Assembly: GCA_020205615.1 (NCBI GenBank)
Contig: CM035160.1
Location: 4,628,437 to 4,692,436 of the forward strand
Source of the DNA: Panax quinquefolius
Taxonomy: Eukaryota > Streptophyta > Magnoliopsida > Apiales > Araliaceae
DNA: 64,000 nucleotides
Direction of reading: 5' to 3'
The translations under genes were made by a program, and so were the position numbers. Each line of letters begins with the position of its first letter. Position 1 is the first letter of the stretch. The notes below the pieces were generated by a model that worked only from the letters and a program-made list of their open reading frames with translations, ran no database searches and had not been told where the DNA came from. Below are positions 1-11,833 of the stretch, piece after piece.

Positions 1-897
1 CAACATCTGAATAAAGAAAGTTTATGAGAAATGAGATCTTTGGCGTATCTTGGGGTTTCAAACCTCTAAGAAACATCCGCGTCATCGTTCCTCATTCTCC
101 ACCAAATGAGGTCTGAACACGGATAACTCTGCAAACTTTGCCTCGTCTTGAGACACCGCGTATTTGTTTTGCTCTAATCGATGAACTCCACTTCCTTCAT
201 ATAGCGAACACTTTCGGAAAGTATTTGTCATTAAATAGTCTCTGAAACGTCTCCCGAGACATCTTTGAGTCGGGTTGGATGGAGTGCGCTTCACGAGACT
301 CCCACCGATGTCTGCCTGCGCCACGGAACATAAAGGTGGCGAATGGAACCTTCTGTTCCTCTGTGCATCCCAAGACATCGAATATCTTGGTAATTTGCTT
401 GACCCGTGTTTCCGCCATGATCGGATCGGCTTTCCCTTAAATTACGGTGGTCCCAACTCTTTGAATCTGCTTGTTTGTGACAACCCGTGAATTGCTATCA
501 TTTCTCTCTGTATTTTGAACACGAGTCTCCTCGTCGATTTTGCATGTGAGCTACAAAAAACTTCTAAACATCCCTCGTTCATCATCTGCTCCATGGTGTT
601 GTTCACGGGAGGAACATTGCCACGACTGTTGCGCGTTCTCCTCGTTGGTAAAATCTGAGGCATCTCCACGGTCTCATTTACTCCACTGTTAATATTCTCG
701 ATCGACATTCTCAAATATCTTGTCATAAAACAAGGGTTAATTAAAGAAATCAATATATCACATAATATCCCTTATATATCGACCAACTAACAAATAAGCT
801 TAGGTAGGACACACCTAGCGAAGGATTTACTCGTCTCTCCCTCTCTATTCTATTCCCGATCTCTCTGGAGAGATCGTATCCTAAGCTCGATACCAAC
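1..897 (-). pseudogene. Partial Ty3/gypsy internal region with broken gag (left element)
   Basis: This is the gag end of a gypsy retrotransposon read on the minus strand; the rest of the element lies left of the window. The same sequence recurs at about 36960-37867 inside the fuller element 30461-40546, which supports the assignment. Minus-strand reading frames at 82-378, 197-418 and 442-753 carry successive pieces of one gag-like protein (for example MAETRVKQ and ETFQRLFNDKYFP), so the gene is broken by at least two frameshifts. The phrase around FQRLFNDKYFP is typical of retrotransposon capsid domains. Some breaks may be sequencing indels, because related copies differ by many single-base gaps. 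Confidence 0.8.
881..895 (-). promoter_or_regulatory. Primer binding site of left gypsy element
   Basis: Read on the minus strand, two bases after the LTR end is TGGTATCGAGCTTAG. It resembles the TGGTATCAGAGC complement of initiator Met-tRNA used by many plant LTR elements, with one base missing. Its position next to the LTR edge at 898 fixes the element as minus-strand with its 5' LTR on the right. Confidence 0.75.
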
Positions 898-1435
898 TGC
901 GGCGCCCCAAAATAGGTATACATCACCCATTACGAGTTGTCGATACATGATGCGAAACAACTACAACTTTATTATTACAACAATAAAAACTGTGAGTTTA
1001 AATACAAATATTATCTTACAGACAATATTTTATCAAATAAATCCTCATCACATTTATTGATACATTATTTTACAAAAATGGTGAGGACTACTAAACAATC
1101 CTTTCTAAAACCTTCATTCCATACCCAGACTAAATACTCACTTATATTCTCGCCTCCACGAGAAGAATGGAACAAAAGGAAAAGGGTGAGCTCAACTAGC
1201 TCATAAAAGAATATTATGACTAAGATAATATACAACAAATTATCGTTAGTCTTCAACGGGGAAAAATTTAATAGAATACAATAGACAACAAGTTTTGGAT
1301 CAATATTACGCGTGGAAATAATAATTCATAGAAGAGTTACGTAGAGAATGAAATCTACTATAATCTATGAATTTAACGATCCATCATCAATATTTTATCC
1401 ACATAACATCAATCAATATTCATCTCAAATCAAAC

Positions 1436-1640
1436 ATTCATCTTTGCACTTTCTGAGCCAAAGATATTCATCGATCGGTCGTGTTCATCTCAACACTGTT
1501 CATCTTTTACTTCTACTGGGCCAAAGATATTCATCGATTAGTCATATTCATTTAAACACTGTTCATCTTTTGCACTACAAAAGGCCAAAGATATTCTTGA
1601 AATCATTCATCTTTGCTACGAGCCAAAGATATTCAATAAT
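1436..1640. repeat. Hairpin repeat array inside LTR family A
   Basis: Four to five imperfect units built on ATCTTTG, a loop of about 8-12 bases with CAC and CTAC or CTGGG, then CAAAGAT followed by ATTCATCGATTAGTC-like sequence. ATCTTTG and CAAAGAT are complementary, so each unit can fold back. The array recurs in the other family A LTRs (about 10800-11035, 12365-12530, 24020-24180, 30990-31200, 38405-38620). Confidence 0.8.
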
Positions 1641-1879
1641 ATCATCATTTAAGGCGAGGATGATGAAAAATATTTTTAAAGAAACGAATCCGGTGAAACA
1701 AAATGACAAAGGATTAAGGATTAATGATTAGTACTTTGTTTTATCCATATCCAACAATACCTCAAAATAATCATAGTGGTGTAAAATTCAAGAATGATCA
1801 AAACATGGATACTGATCAAAGCTAGTATCCGAATAGATGTTTTGGACAAAAAGAAAAATTTTCATTTTTCGATGAATAG

Positions 1880-2075
1880 TGCCATATCGTGAATAGTCTT
1901 GCAGTATCGTGAATAGTCTCAGAGTATCGTAAATAGTAACTCAGACACCAAAAGATAGAAATTCCACAAAAAAAATATTTTACGCTTAATGAATAGTACT
2001 TTAATGAATAGTAACTCGTGAATAGTAACTCATGAATAGTAACTCGTGAATAGTAACTCATGAATAGTAACCCCG
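1880..2075. repeat. Short tandem repeat array (GAATAGTAACT type) in LTR family A
   Basis: Repeats of about 10-21 bases with the core GTGAATAGTAACTCATGAA. Equivalent arrays sit at about 11355-11440, 12840-12880, 31555-31625 and 38960-39045, with unit number varying between copies, as expected from slippage or unequal exchange. Confidence 0.8.
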
Positions 2076-2342
2076 ACGTGAAAAGTTTCAAATTTGATAA
2101 AAACTTGGATCAACATTTCAAAGATAATGATATTGAAGAAATAATATCATTCTGAAAAAATAATATCCCTTACCTCAAAGAATCGAGCTTGGAAGGAAAG
2201 GTCGGAAGTGATCTTTGAATGAAACTTGTCTTGAGCAATGAACTCTCAAAGTATCTAAATACTCACAAAATACGCTCGAACAATATAGAGAGAAAGAGAG
2301 AAAACTTTGTTTACGGTGTGATTTTCAATTCTAACTTAGCCC

Positions 2343-2353
2343 TCTATTTATAG
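2343..2353 (-). promoter_or_regulatory. LTR promoter TATA box
   Basis: Minus-strand CTATAAATAGA lies in the LTR, followed in the transcribed direction by a conserved block (AATTGAAAATCACACCGTAAA). The same box is at about 11711-11721, 13151-13160, 39320-39330 and 42497-42507 on the minus strand and 16485-16496 on the plus strand. In the LTR at 30461-33120 it is changed to TCTATAAACA (31901-31910). Promoter function is inferred from position and consensus. Confidence 0.6.
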
Positions 2354-3562
2354 GAAAATGTTAGCCGTAAAAGCGGACTTGACACAACTTCTACTGATGG
2401 CTTTACACTTCTACTATTGCCACCCACCACATTTGAAATAAAATTCAGCACATTTCTTCACCAACCACAAGTGGGGCCCACTCAATTCTAGAATTTTCCA
2501 CCAAAATCAATTATAAACCTAATTTTCGAATCAGGCACCTCTTAAAATTCACAACAAATCATTCGTGCATTTTAACGGTTCAAAATTTGTGGACATATAC
2601 TCAACTTATGTATGTATAACATACCCAAAAATTACCACAATCCAATCGGTCGGATTAAAATTATAACCCCATGATATATCTCAAAACCCCGATTTAATTT
2701 TTAATACCTCCAATCTGGTAAAATCTTGATAAAACACCTCAACAATAATTTCTTCATTTATAACCACATAAATAAATCCATCATTTATATCCACATAAAA
2801 TAAATATTTCTTTATCATATGAATCAATAATTAATTATTCACAAATAATATTACGAATCACATTATAATGACCAGTAGTTCGAGGAAGGGGGCTTTCAGA
2901 TAAGGATTTCTCCTTCTTGTAGCGCTTGATTAGGTGACCAAACCTCTCCTTGTGAGAACTTTCTAGACATTGCCAATAATGCTATCTAATAATATTATTC
3001 AAATAATATGAATTATTGATCGATAATGGAGATAATGTGCGGTGACAATTATTGAACAACAATAATATAAAATATCAACGCAATTTATTGAATCGATAAA
3101 ATAAAATATTGAGCGATAACTCTTGTGAAAATTATTGAGTAGTGCCTTCTTCGTAAGGATCGATAATTCAACAATCTTTGTGCAATCACAGTATCTTCTT
3201 TATGCTGACCACGCGTATTATTGTATTTTAACCACAAGTATTCAACGATCTTAACTTGATAACAACTTCTGCCGTTATTTTTAACCAACTTTATTTTGTC
3301 GTTTTCTTCATCCAATCGCTTTCCGTTTATGGGGCCCACACGTGGTTTGCAGTGCGTCCTACGAATATTCTGAAGCGATCTGAATATTCCACGACCAAAC
3401 GAATATTCCCAAACAACAATGAATATTTTATAACCACTTGCTTATTTTGAAATATTTGCGTATTTAACCCTTAACTATCCACATTAATCAAATCAACCCT
3501 TCTTATTTCAAAATAATAAATAAAGGAAATTCCTTTTTATTTAAAAAAATTTCGGTCTTACA

Positions 3563-5604
3563 TTCCGGCTCCTTACCCTCCCCGTAGGGTATCTCTCTTA
3601 TGCTACTCTCGTCTCTCCGAATTTGAACATGGCTAGATCTTGATCCTTAACTCAAATTCCCCCAAGCATCTGTTGGTATATCTTCCTTTGTTTTAACGAA
3701 CCTCAAAAGCCTTATCTCTGCCCGTGCTCGCCATCCTTGCGATTTGGCGACTCATCCTCTTGACCACTTGGCGGTGTGAGTCACAGTCGGTGAGCCTTCC
3801 ACCTTACGATCGGGATCACGCTTCATTATCGGCGTTGAAAACCAACTTTAAATGCGGCTCCACCATGGATCTTGAATGAAGTTCTCTGAAGTTGTGTTTA
3901 GAGTGCCGCTTTCGTGAGCACTTTTAGAAGGACCCAGACGGTCCACCTACTTTGAAATCTGGCCGATGATGAACGGACGACCATCGCTTTGCCCTTACGG
4001 TGTACCATCTCTCCTCATCATCATCTTAGAAGTAAGTTAAACAATTGTGATTGAAAATTTAAATAACACTAGAATCGGCCTCCTTCTAATGTGATATTAA
4101 CGCCAAGATCTTACCGCCACGTCCCGATCACATAAGACATACGATCTTGCGATAAACACGATAAACACCACAAGCTTGGCGACTACATTAGTCGGAGGAT
4201 AGCTTCGAGCGTGAGAGTCGATAACGCGTGTTCACAAGTTAACAAAATGGAGGATGTAATGCTGGTGTATTGAGATAGATGATGATAATAATTCTTTGTG
4301 TGTGCCGTAAATATGAATGATAAAAAATGTGTGTACCTACTTTTGTGAAGACTTCCTTTGCTAAGCCATACTCTCTTTTGCATGGATTCTGAGTACCACC
4401 CACTACTACTGACACACACCTTGATCGATGGGTTACTATCATTGCGTATAGTTTATCCAATTTTTTTGGTCATTTATTTTACTACTGGCCAGGTGATTTA
4501 TATCCCATCCACATTAATCGTGGCGGAGTTCTACAATCAACAGTAATGCTTTTTTAATCGTTAATAAGTCAAAATAATAGATATTAAAATGTCCAAAGAA
4601 TTAAATTTACCTTTGAATGAATTAAGTCTTATAAGTCAAAATGGAAATAATAGGATAAGCGAAACAAAAGATTTTCGTGGTTCGATAATAAAAGTAAATA
4701 GATTAATTAAAGGAGTAAGCCCAATCTACCCTGCTCAATAAAATAAAATATCATAACCCAAACAGTAAGTTATTAACACTTGTTACAAATAAAAAGGTGC
4801 AAATTTTTCCTACTAAAAATAGAGGTAAATAAAGGAATAGTTAAATCATAAGTATGAGAGAATTCACGTTCAATCACTTCCACGCGGTCGTCATAGACCC
4901 TACAACTGCAGCCTGCAGGTTAACCTCCGTGGGGAATGCCTCTACGTGTCAGACAGGTTTTGAACGACGACCACGGAGCGCATTTACGAAATTACCCATC
5001 TGAAATCTGAATGTTCTCCCGTTTGTAAAATTTAACACCGTGAATGCGGACCGGTAGCTTCACCTTAATTTGCAGTTTGCTCATTAATTATCAGGTGGGG
5101 GCCGTCAGACACTTTTATGGGCTCATATCTGAAATAATGCTATTTTGTCTGAATGTTAAGGCTTATTTCATTTCCAACTTCCTTCATTTTTCACTTAACT
5201 TTATCCTATTCAATCCCAGCCAGCTTCGCTCGCCTCTCATGTCCTCCATCGTAGCTACATGTCCCTCTTCTTTTCTCTTCGATATGTTTTCTCCTCTATC
5301 TCCTTTATCTATCCTATGAAATAGATTTTTGTTTTTATGGTAATTTGTCTTCTTCTGCTGCTCCTTACAATTTGGTAAGAGATCTAATCTCAGTTTATTT
5401 ATTTGTAATTTCTTCACTTTGTTCATCTATTTGTGCTTAATCAAATCTGATTTTGGTTATATGTGCACCACATATTTGATGTATTGACGCTATGAATGTT
5501 AGAATAGTAAGTTACCAACGAACGATACAGATTTTTACTTATACAAACTGATAGCACATTTGTATATATATAAAGTAGAGAGCATGAAATATATGAGAAC
5601 TTAC
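3563..5604. other. Anonymous region, no gene recognised
   Basis: The part nearest the LTR (3563-4060) is richer in G and C than its surroundings and holds no frame I recognise. From about 4240 to 4460 the minus strand has short open frames without a recognisable domain. At 4860-5430 there is a promoter/leader-like stretch (TACGTGTCAG, then a pyrimidine-rich leader ending near 5380), but no coding exon follows it. It may be a truncated gene start; this is a guess. Confidence 0.4.
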
Positions 5605-6696
5605 TTGAGTTTGGTCTGTACACCTCATAACGTGGGCAATCAGGCATTGGAAAGACATAGAAAGGGGCCATTTGCTGCCCCACTGACGCATAACCCCTAA
5701 CCATGTTATACTCTCCTCTTCCTTCTGCAAACCTGATGGATCCCAACTCCCAAGAGTAGCAAGTGAGAAACAGATTTCACATATAGAGAAAAGTCTGTAA
5801 AAACTAAACACAATCACTGAGGCAGCCCAGGAGAAAGAGTGAGAAATTGAAGAAAATCTATAAAACGAACAAATGGGGAAAGGGTGAGGGAAAAAATTGA
5901 AAGAGTGAAGTAGAGGTCAAATTCTATATTCCTCTGTATTAAACAAAAACATACAAATTCTATTTGCCAGAATATAGTTTTACGTAAAATAGAATCCAAA
6001 AACGTTGATGAACCAACTTGAAGGGGTCACTCAATGATGCAAACATGCAACCAAAGAGACCTTAACTAAAATAAGTCTACAACAGATCTGTGCGCTTGCG
6101 TGTGGGCAGTGGGGTGGCTGGGTTTGGGGCCTGACAGCAAGTATCATCAGTAAATCATTACCCCACATTCTTCATCGCGTTCAGTGACAGCATATAGCCT
6201 TGAGCAAGAGCACTGATATCATTTCTGATGTTGCCTGCGCCATGTGTTGCATCATTCATCTCCTCTTTCAGTTTTTCAATCTGCTGGTTGTAAATTGTAA
6301 TCCTCTAAAGACGAGCAAATTTCCTCCTACAAGCACATTGAAAGAAGTTGGTTAATGGCAGCTCAAACTTTTTTTTTTATAAATGGCAGCTAAAATTAGT
6401 TTTATTTTCCTTCAACAAAATTAACAAGGCCAGTCACTAACTATAACTATGTCTCAGATATTGATGTTACCTTGAAGTCATCAATCAGTGCAAAGTCTGG
6501 AAAGAATGGTAAAATATCTTCAATTTTAGCAGCCCATCAGTTTCCTTGAGAAATGCTATCGCCTTCCGAATAATCTCCCTTTTAGTTTATTTTTCCTGCT
6601 CAACAACATGCTTGGCAACCATAAGCCACAACTTCTTCTTCAAGTCTTCATCTTCTTCGACCTTATCAGCTTTGGCCATAGCAAGCTCGGATCAAC
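5605..6696 (-). pseudogene. VPS18: VPS18 C-terminal fragment, three exons, broken
   Basis: VPS18 is the RING-containing subunit of the HOPS/CORVET tethering complexes at the vacuole. Three minus-strand blocks with splice-like borders match the end of plant VPS18. Exon 6471-6696 encodes LWLMVAKHVVEQEK, then KAIAFLKETDG and FFPDFALIDDFK. Exon 6162-6326 encodes EICSSLEDYN and QQIEKLKEEMNDATHG up to the first RING cysteine. Exon 5605-5732 encodes VCRRK, MAPFYVFP and CLIAHVMRCTDQTQ. An in-frame stop after VVEQEK, frameshifts near ALAQ and in the RING exon, and loss of about eight residues between YVFP and CLIAH, which would carry RING cysteine and histidine ligands, make it non-functional. Introns are kept, so it came from genomic duplication rather than a processed transcript. 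The upstream beta-propeller is absent. Confidence 0.85.
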
Positions 6697-6779
6697 CTAG
6701 TCATCATAGATGTAAAGTCAGACGTAATGCCAACATAGACGTGACATCAGATTCAGTGGTCAGTTTCCTAATCACTATT

Positions 6780-6849
6780 GGAGTTTTTATATCCTATTAA
6801 AAAAAATTTATATGAATCAACTAGGAGTTTTTATATCCTATTAAAAAAA
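6780..6849. repeat. Short direct repeat
   Basis: GAGTTTTTATATCCTATTAA followed by a run of A occurs at 6780-6806 and again at 6824-6849. The intervening bases are unrelated. This is a small local duplication next to the VPS18 fragment. Confidence 0.75.
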
Positions 6850-7109
6850 TTTGACCGTAGGGTCTGTTAACAAATTTTCTAGTAAAGCACATTTATGGTA
6901 ATCACTTCATTTATAAGTCAGAATGCAACGTCACCATAAGGTTTAGATTATGAAACCTATTCTTCTGGATTGATTGTTTATCCTAATTTGGTTGATCATT
7001 ACTAATAATAGAATCTCAATATTGCCACTGACATCAATTAATGTATAAGTTTATGTCATGCTCCTATGTTTGTGTTTCTTTTTATGCGACTTTATAATAT
7101 ACTAGTGTT

Positions 7110-7440
7110 TGGAAGTTGGCTTATGTTATAATTAGTTGTTTTGGCTCTCCAAATGCAGTAGTATTGGCTCGATTTAATTTAGCTACAAGGAAAAATATCA
7201 CGAAGAAGAGGATTGTTATACTATTTACAATGTGGTTGCACATGATTACATTGGTGAATTGGTTTTTTCAAATTATGGGTTTGATTAGGCAGAAAGTTGT
7301 AAGGCAACAATATTCTATTTATAAGTTGAAAGGACGCGTTACATTGATAGGTTAGTCAATGGAGGTGATAATAATTGTATTGAACAACTTAGGACGAATA
7401 TGAGTACCTTTCTGTCAATATTTGTTTACTCGAGTGTTAA
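7110..7440 (+). pseudogene. PIF/Harbinger-type transposase N-terminus, truncated
   Basis: The plus strand encodes TMWLHMITLVNWFFQIMG, then a frame change to DRLVNGGDNNCIEQLRTN and LSIFVYS. This order matches the N-terminal part of plant DDE_Tnp_4 (PIF/Harbinger) proteins, in which a hydrophobic start is followed by DRLV and CIEQLR motifs. The stretch between TNMSTF and LSIFVY is shortened, and the DDE nuclease domain is missing. It is inferred to be a relic of the same element that supplied the Myb/SANT-like fragment at 7931-8480. Confidence 0.65.
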
Positions 7441-7930
7441 GATAAACGTCTTCTTCTTCTGATCTGCTTTTGTTCAGCCTCTTCTATGTAAACTTTTGTC
7501 CAGCTGCTGCTCTGTTTGGTGAGGCACTATCATTCTGAAATTAAGTGAATTTTGGAACTCTGCTCTGCTTATATTGTTTGCAATATTGCTCAAACTGTTT
7601 TAGAGAGCGTATTCTTTTTGCAGTGTTGGAGTGGAGGGACTGTCAGTTCAATGACATGGCTGTTTTTGAAATGTTGCAGAAAATGACTCTTGTGGTTGAA
7701 TTGAATTGAATTGTGTTTTATAACATTATCTTATCTCTGTGTTTTTGTCCTCCATACTAGTCATATGTCCTCGTATCTTGAATCTCTTGTACTTTATGAA
7801 TAATAACAGGGTGAGCATCATATCTTGAATCTCTTGTACTTGATGAAGCTAATATATATGGTACTAACTATATACAAATTTGTTTCTTCGATCGGTTATG
7901 ACATGAGTTTATTTTTTTTATTCATTTAGT

Positions 7931-8480
7931 TATGGAGCCAAGAACTCAAGATTCGGAGAGAGATGCTGGAAAGAATAAGAGAAAGTGGAGTAAAATGGAA
8001 GATGAAAAGATACAAATTTGTTTCATGGTATAATGATCTTAGTATAATCTTTGGGAAAAATAGGGCAACTGGTCATGATCCCAAACTACAGCTGATGTAC
8101 TTGAGGAACTTGATAAAGAAGATGCTAGTCTTGAAGGTGTTGAAGATGGAGCTCATCCATGTTACATAGCACTAATTCTGATGAGTCTACAAGAAAGAAA
8201 TCTTCAAAAGAAAAAAAGTAGAGGTATGGATCCAGTTATAGATGTTTATAGTGTTTCAAGGATGATAGCTACTCAACTTCAGGAAACCGCCAAAATGTTT
8301 AGTCAAATTAAAGGACAATCTGATGGAGCAAAAAAAGAAACTTAATGAGAAACTCTCCAATATTTCTAGAATTTCCAATGTGCAAAGGTATCAAGTTACG
8401 AAGAAGATGACCGATAATAAGAACCTCGTAATATTGTTCTTTGTTGCACCATATGATGATTTTGTGCAAGTTTTATATAC
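7931..8480 (+). pseudogene. Myb/SANT-like (Harbinger ORF1-type) protein, internally deleted
   Basis: The start at 7931 opens MEPRTQDSERDAGKNKRKWS, a common beginning of plant Myb/SANT-like DNA-binding proteins related to the accessory protein of PIF/Harbinger elements. The frame then jumps to YNDLSIIFGKNRATG, LEELDKEDASLEGVEDGAHP, MIATQLQETAKMFSQ and VILFFVAPYDD, which are landmarks of the C-terminal half. About 100 residues of the SANT-like domain are missing and there are several frameshifts. It is unlikely to make a working protein. Confidence 0.75.
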
Positions 8481-9327
8481 TTCGTTTGAGACATTTGAAA
8501 ATGTAGTGAATTTAAACTTTTAGACCTATTATATGAATGGTAATAATTGCTTTCCTCTTATATGACATATCATGTCATGGTATTATATAGAATCTATTAT
8601 TACACTAATACTTCAAAATTATTGTCTCAAAAGTGTGATGTTTGGTTTAAAATTATATATATACCTTAGCTTGAATAATTGTTTGTTAGTGCATACTATA
8701 TTATTTTTTGTTTATTTCTATATATGATTTGTATTGGCTTAAAGGCTTTTTTTTAATTTTATTTTCATGAAGGTGTTTATTTAAATTTTAAATGTAAAAA
8801 ATATATAATTTTTTAGTGAAAATGTTGTTTTAGTTTTAATTAATTTATTTTTCATTCATTTTATAAGTTTGTAATATATAAAAAAGCGAAAAAAAAACAT
8901 TTTACATTTTATTCATAATGTAATTCATGTAAACCAACCTACTAAGGTAGAATGTAATATATGATGGAAAACATGGTCTTACAAGAAAGTAAAAATGTAA
9001 ACAATAATATTTTCTCAGTTTCACAATTATAAATACATTTTTTATAATTTGATCTAAAAAGTACATTTGGATATTGGTACTATGGATAAAGTTGAAAATT
9101 TAATTTTGAAACAAATAAAGTATATGAATCTGTTTTGTAAATTTTTTTGAACACACAAACCAATAGTAATATTTAATTAATAGAAAAATCAGTAAGAAAA
9201 TAAATGTTTAAAGTTTAAACTAGTGAATGAGTAACAACTAATTAATAAATGTTTAGTTTCCTTTCATTTTGTGATAGTTTGTTAGTGATTTAGATTAGAA
9301 TAGTGAAACCAATCTGGCTGGCCTGAA
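8481..9327. other. AT-rich region without recognisable genes
   Basis: Strongly AT-rich with many short A and T runs. I see no coding frame, tandem repeat or terminal repeat here. Confidence 0.6.
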
Positions 9328-11833
9328 CAGGGGCGGATCCGGTTTAAAACTTGAGTGGGGTTAAATTTGAAAAAAATAATTAATAAGAATAAAAATTAAT
9401 TTAATAAAATAAATCACAAAATTAAATAATCCTCAAATATTGTTTACAATAACATTTTTTGATATTTTATTGCTTAAAATTGTTGCATAATAGATAAATA
9501 TTTTAATATACTTAAAAATGTTTAAATTTGATTAAGTGACTGGTGGATTGCTCAATAACAGTCGACAACATTATTGGGAGAAAATAAATATAATGATGTT
9601 GATCTATAATTTTATACTACTATTACTATTAATGAAATGACACATGTCTACATAATATAGGAATATTTACTAGGCATTGTTTTTTTTTTTTGTTGGAAAA
9701 TTCGGATAAATTATAGAAACTCTATGTAACGACCCCAAAATAGGTCCATTCCATCCAACCCATTCTGAGTCGCCAAAATCGTGATACGAAAATAACTTCT
9801 GAACTTTATTACAACAATTGTCTTGCAAAATACAACAACACATCTTTATGAGTTTGGATCTGAAATATATATCAATGTGACTCGTGTCCCAATAGTGACA
9901 TGACTCCTCATAATGACACCTTACATAAAGGTATAGTCGAAAAGCTGTTTTAGAAATTAGAATATTTGGGAAGTGCTCGAGAAACCCCGTGCATATACAG
10001 GCCCGTGCTTTTGGGTTATGATAGATATCGTATGGCCACATAATTATCCTTGGTTGACCTATAGACCCCAAAGAAAAAACGAAGATTACTATCATATTCT
10101 TCTAATGGTGAGTCCTCTCTTGACATATCATTATCTCCACATCTCTAATTGAGAGTTATATTTCAAATAGACTCGAGATCGTATAGGTAGTCTTTGGTAG
10201 ATATACCCAATGAGTGGATGAAACAACTGACCTGTCTTATGATGACCACGAGGTTGTATGTCATTAGATATCTTGTATGATAGTGGCAAAACACCCTTCC
10301 AAGTTAAATTCACCTCACCTCGACATCAATAGAATACAGATTCTATTCCTTGTTATCCTCCTCATTTAATCGACCCATTACCACTTTTATTACACGAAAG
10401 GAATTATGAAGCAAAAGGGTGAAAGACAACTAGCTTCGATAAAGAATATCATGACTAAAGATAATTAAATTATCAATAGCCTTCATCGATAATAAATCGG
10501 AGATTTAGAACATATGGTAGATGATATAAAAAAATTCAACTATAGTTGCGGTGAACGAAAGAATCCATTAGAAGAGTCGAATAGACCATAAAATCTATTA
10601 TCTTCTCCATGTTAAAAGTCCACTAACAATGTTTTATCCTGTAACATCAATCAACAATTCCACATCCACAATCACGTATATAACTCATAATCATAATTGT
10701 AGTTCTAAATTCCTTTCCTCATCCAGGACAAAAATAATTTTTATCATCTGAAACATCAAAGATTATGGTTATACCAAATCATAGTTCATGTTCATAATCC
10801 TACTAATAAATTCATCTTTGCACTACGACCAAAGATATACATCAACAAGTCATCTTTTTTTTACTCTGGGCCAAAGATATTCATCAACAAGTCATCTTTA
10901 CCTACTGGCCAAAGATATTCATCGATTAATCATGTTTATCTAAACACCTGTTCATCTTTGCACTACGGGCTAAAAATATTCATCAGAAATCATTCATCTT
11001 TGCACTACAGGCCAAAGATATTCAGTTATATCATCATTTAGGACTGAGGATGATCAAAAATATTTTAAAGAGAACGAATCCAGTGAAGCAAAAGAACAAA
11101 TATTAAGAATTCGTACTTTAAACAATTCTCATTCAAAAATACTTCATAAATAACCAGAGTGGGGTAAAATTCAAGAATGATCAAAACATGGATACAATCA
11201 AAGCTAGTATCCGAATAGATATTTTGGACAAAAAAAGAAATTTTATTTTTAAATTGAATAGTCTTGAGTATTAAGTAAATAGTGTAATGATATCGTGAAT
11301 AAATAACTCAAGACACAAAAGATAGAAATTTCACAAAAAAATATCATCACGTTTTGTGAATAGTACTTTCGTGAATAATAACTCGTGAATAATAACTCAT
11401 GAATAGTAACTCGTGAATAGTAACTCATGAATAGTAACCCCCATATGAAAAAGTTTCAAATTTGATAAAAATTTCCAACCAACATTACGGTATAATGATA
11501 TTGAAGAAATAATATCATTTTAGAAGAAAATAACCTCCACTTACCTCGGAAAGAATAGTACTTACATTTGGAATCTTTGGATATAGTCTTTGAAAGAACT
11601 TACAGTATAGCAATACTCAAGTACTAAAATACTCTAAAAATACGCTCGATATAATAGAGAAATAGAGAAAATTTAGGTTTACGGTGTGATATTCAATTCT
11701 AACCTAAGCACCTTATTTATAGGAAAATGCTTAGAATACCAAAGCAAAAAATTTAATAAATTAATAATAAATTTATATAAATTTCCTACGCACACCTAAC
11801 ATCTCGAAATCGACCATCCTAACACATGTTAAA

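Larger units (their letters stand above)
898..3562 (-). repeat. LTR, family A (5' LTR of left gypsy element)
   Basis: A 2.67-kb LTR. In element orientation it begins TGTAAGACC (right edge) and ends GGGGCGCCGCA (left edge, a variant of the family end GGCGCCACA). It shares long stretches with LTRs at 30461-33120 and 37868-40546. It contains a TATA-like box at 2343-2353, an array of hairpin-forming repeats (1436-1640) and a short GAATAGTAACT-type repeat array (1880-2075). No coding capacity is seen. The length fits plant chromoviruses with long LTRs. Confidence 0.88.

Noticed and set aside
1348..1731. 127-residue open frame in the left LTR with repeated QRYSSI motifs
   Set aside because: The repeats are translations of the DNA hairpin array, and the frame is not kept in the other LTR copies.
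5044..5319. A 91-residue open frame after a promoter-like region
   Set aside because: Composition is that of a pyrimidine-rich leader and no homologous domain or downstream exon is visible.
10131..10313. Minus-strand open frame within solo LTR 1
   Set aside because: It lies in LTR sequence with no recognisable domain; LTRs of this family are non-coding elsewhere.
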